From Tachypleus tridentatus (lineage: Eukaryota > Arthropoda > Merostomata > Xiphosura > Limulidae): a DNA stretch of 64,000 bases. Location of the stretch: the NCBI RefSeq assembly GCF_004210375.1, contig NC_134833.1, forward strand, positions 140,174,127 to 140,238,126. Direction: 5' to 3'. Position numbers and translations under genes: made by a program. The notes below the pieces were generated by a model. That model searched no databases and had not been told where the DNA came from. It saw only the letters and a program-made list of their open reading frames with translations. Positions 62,201 to 64,000 of this stretch are shown piece after piece (position 1 is the first letter of the stretch; each line of letters opens with the position of its first letter).

Positions 62201-62739
62201 AAACCATTTTACAGTAAAAAGTTCAATTTTACTCAAAAATTCAAACTAGACAATTATTTCATACCTTTCAGTAATTGCATTGCTTCAAATTTTTATCTTA
62301 TGTGTAAAATAGATATTTTATCTCTATTTGACTTAATGTTATTTGTTTGCTCAATACAGAATTTATAACTTATTTTATATGTCAGGAAAAGTATTAAAAT
62401 TTAGAGCAATACTAAATATCAGTTTCATCAACCATGTTCAATTCATTCAAGATATCTACATCAATAGGAGACCAGAATGTTACAAATATATCACAGAATT
62501 CACAAGATTTTGCATTTCTGTATTCTTGGTTCCACCACACTTTCACTAAATAAGCAAAACTCAAGTTATCTGTAGGTTACTTTCATTCATAGATTTTGTA
62601 ATTCTACCTTTGAGTCTTCTCCAAACTGTGAAATTTGTTGCTCTGTTAGAAAGCTATGAGCCATTTTGATTATATCTTTACATTTCTTGGGGGTTTCCTC
62701 AACCTTCCCAGCAAGAAATAAACAGCTACAAGCAGTTAC
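55385..62739 (-). CDS. CCNK: Cyclin K, all but the N-terminal exon(s), six exons
   Basis: Exons in transcript order are 62739-62608, 62099-61994, 60771-60714, 59494-59322, 58693-58587 and 56206-55385, totalling about 465 residues. Cyclin K is the nuclear partner of CDK12 and CDK13, which phosphorylate the RNA polymerase II C-terminal domain. Diagnostic strings are [78 protein letters not shown] and ITI-type core [15 protein letters not shown]; all match cyclin K rather than cyclin T or L. The tail is Pro-, Gln- and Ser/Thr-rich, as in vertebrate cyclin K. Residues equivalent to roughly the first 90 of the human protein are missing and must lie above 64000. Every exon junction keeps phase. Transcription converges with NCKX, with about 11.5 kb between the stop codons. 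Confidence 0.95.
56207..58586 (-). other. CCNK intron
   Basis: AT-rich, without arrays or SINEs. Short frames here are chance. Confidence 0.6.
58587..58693 (-). CDS. CCNK: CCNK exon: end of cyclin fold and start of the tail
   Basis: The acceptor is TATTTTACTCCAG and the donor CCT/GTAAGT. It completes Asp and reads [20 protein letters not shown], then [15 protein letters not shown]. The helix [10 protein letters not shown] closes cyclin box 2, and the low-complexity tail starts right after it. Phase 0 at the donor. Confidence 0.95.
58694..59321 (-). other. CCNK intron
   Basis: Nothing recognised. Confidence 0.6.
59322..59494 (-). CDS. CCNK: CCNK exon: second cyclin fold core
   Basis: The acceptor is CTTTTTTTCTCAG. 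The donor is GAAG/GTCATT, a GT site with a weak downstream context, but the join to DICHQ is exactly in phase and matches the family. It encodes [40 protein letters not shown] and [17 protein letters not shown]. The WWE-FV-D motif before DVLE is typical of cyclin K. Confidence 0.95.
59495..60713 (-). other. CCNK intron
   Basis: Nothing recognised; AT-rich. Confidence 0.6.
60714..60771 (-). CDS. CCNK: CCNK exon: 58-nt exon opening the second cyclin fold
   Basis: The acceptor is GAATTTTTACCTAG and the donor ACAG/GTAAGC. It completes Gly and reads [18 protein letters not shown], leaving AG for a split Ser codon. It matches the start of cyclin box 2 in cyclin K (VQMAWTF-ND). Confidence 0.94.
60772..61993 (-). 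other. CCNK intron with TIR element
   Basis: Holds the 480-bp element at 61379-61858; the remainder is unremarkable. Confidence 0.6.
61379..61858. mobile_element. TIR element in a CCNK intron, 6-bp target-site duplication
   Basis: Left end CACTATGTAAAAA leads to CTTTTTCTTGTTCCTG; right end CAGGAACAAGATTTGTGTTA then CATAGTG. TTATTA flanks both sides (61373-61378 and 61859-61864). Long arms match the 50692 element in inverted orientation. It is non-coding, so non-autonomous. Confidence 0.85.
61994..62099 (-). CDS. CCNK: CCNK exon: inter-fold helix
   Basis: The acceptor is TTTTTTTAAAG and the donor AAAG/GTAGAT. It encodes [20 protein letters not shown], then [15 protein letters not shown], and leaves one base (G) for a split Gly codon. 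ERxLLQTxKFDLQV is the end of cyclin box 1 in transcriptional cyclins. Confidence 0.95.
62100..62607 (-). other. CCNK intron
   Basis: Nothing recognised. The + frame at 62343-62549 has no support. Confidence 0.6.
62608..62739 (-). CDS. CCNK: CCNK exon: end of first cyclin fold
   Basis: The acceptor is TTTGTTTTCAG and the donor AAG/GTAGAA, and the exon is 44 codons, phase 0 at both ends. It reads [20 protein letters not shown], then [20 protein letters not shown] and EDSK. The Lys and Glu of LAGKVEE are the CDK-contact residues conserved across cyclins. Confidence 0.95.
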
Positions 62740-64000
62740 CTGAAAACAAAATTAGGGAAAAAAAACCTCATTCCAACATTAAAAAAGGTATATGCATCAT
62801 TGATAACTTGCACTTAAATATAAGGATTAACAGCTAAATATCTTTAAATAACCTGAAATGGAGATGTCTATCAGAATAACATTGAAAATAATCTTTCAAA
62901 TGCTTAACTTACAAGCAGATTCCTTATCTTGACATAAACCAAAATGCTGTAAAATAGTAACCTTTTGCATTTGTAAAACCTGGTACCAACTTTCAAAAAC
63001 CCTAACTTTTAAATTAAATATCATTAAAGATGTATATCAAAGATGATCTTCGTGTTCCAAAAAGTAATTTTAAATTTTTGTTTTTTTATTCTGCATGTAT
63101 TCACAAAGAACCTGAATAACAGTTAAAACAGTATACTAGAGTGATGTCACATCACATAATAAATTTACAGCAGATATTTTTGAAAGCTCAAGAATAATGC
63201 TAAATGCAAACAATAAAAAAGGAGGAATAATAAAACTATAATACACCCTCTAATTAATAAGTTATCTCTATTCTTCAACTCAATATATTTGTATCCAATA
63301 TAAAAAGGTATAATGGATATCTTTAAAGCATGCACAAATGTAATTCCACTAATAACTAAATATTCATCATTTACAACAGACCTGACAGTGCAAAATTCAC
63401 TATCACAATGATAAAATTTCAATAAAAACTTTTAAACTCTCTTATGAATTAACTGTTAAAGGTTTTTTTTACTAATCAAATTAATAGGCATTGAAAAGTT
63501 GAATTCTTTCACCATTTTAATTAAAGGTTTCAACATAAATAAAGTTTTTTTGTTATTTAACTTTAGCTCATAGGACAGGATGGAAAGTGTTAAAAAATGA
63601 CCAAAGTTCTTAAAAATAGACAAAGTGACCTTTCTGTCAACTATGGATTCTTATGACACACATATCACAACATGTTGGAATTTTATATTAGTGGTTAGTA
63701 CTAGTTAAAAATAATTTGGAAGTAACAGAAAATACACAATCATTAAAAATTTCCTTATTGACAGAAAAACATCTTTCAGTTGAAATCAGACTAAGAAATT
63801 TTTTGATCCTTGACTATTTTGTTGACTTCTTGTACCTTGTTAATTCTAATTATATGGTATTCTAAAAATTAAACGAGTTTTAACGTGTAATGAAAAAGTT
63901 AACATGTTTTAAACTAGGGCTGTCAACCATCTTCTACTTCCTGTACTTACCTTCTAGCTTTTAATGCCTTGTCAAAGTAGAACTAAAACTCCCGTGTCTT
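62740..64000 (-). other. CCNK intron continuing past the window
   Basis: The exon encoding the front of cyclin box 1 is not here, so this is intron at least to 64000. A donor-like AAG/GTAAGT on the - strand near 63951 is preceded by stops in all frames and is not taken as a coding exon. Confidence 0.5.

Noticed and set aside
63951..64000. Upstream CCNK exon at the window edge, ending at a GTAAGT donor
   Set aside because: All three - strand frames contain stops and none matches the first cyclin box expected there.

Overview
The window looks like AT-rich animal nuclear DNA with split genes, long introns, tRNA-derived SINEs and terminal-inverted-repeat (TIR) elements. There is no sign of bacterial gene organisation. 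The SINE families (a tRNA-like head followed by a body rich in CGCCCTTTCAGCCGTGGG and GGCGGTGGGTGGTGA) resemble elements I associate with horseshoe crabs. A chelicerate such as Limulus or Tachypleus is therefore my best guess, but this rests on recall and not on a search.

Two genes are supported, and they converge. On the + strand, seven exons (3900-43833) encode the C-terminal half of a SLC24-type K+-dependent Na+/Ca2+ exchanger (NCKX). They cover the end of the cytosolic loop and the whole alpha-2 repeat with its GTSVPD and GSNVFDI signatures, through to the stop codon. The N-terminal half lies upstream of the window. On the - strand, six exons (62739 down to 55385) encode most of cyclin K (CCNK): the end of the first cyclin fold, the second cyclin fold and a proline-rich tail. 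Its N-terminal exon(s) lie beyond 64000. All exon joins in both genes are phase-consistent.

The NCKX half is crowded with tandem repeats and mobile elements. In order there are a 37-bp array (about 55 copies), a 10.3-kb array of a 49-bp unit (about 210 copies, with higher-order duplications), a 65-bp duplication, a SINE whose 133-bp tRNA-like head is repeated seven times inside one target-site duplication, a TIR miniature element, arrays of 31, 30 and 53 bp, and about 20 other SINE copies. Two decayed THAP zinc-finger segments also lie in the introns. Downstream of the gene is a 6-kb belt of related 69-bp and 61-bp repeats, interrupted by a TIR element that itself carries another TIR element.

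The CCNK half (about 52-64 kb) has no large arrays; one 480-bp TIR element sits in an intron. The two genes have no evident functional link: one is a plasma-membrane cation exchanger and the other a nuclear transcription-kinase cyclin. The unusual content is the repeat biology. I did not find a convincing new protein-coding system. The best unexplained items are the SINE-head array, the higher-order structure of the 49-bp array, the nested TIR elements, the two THAP remnants and an orphan exon-like segment at 35279-35375 on the - strand.
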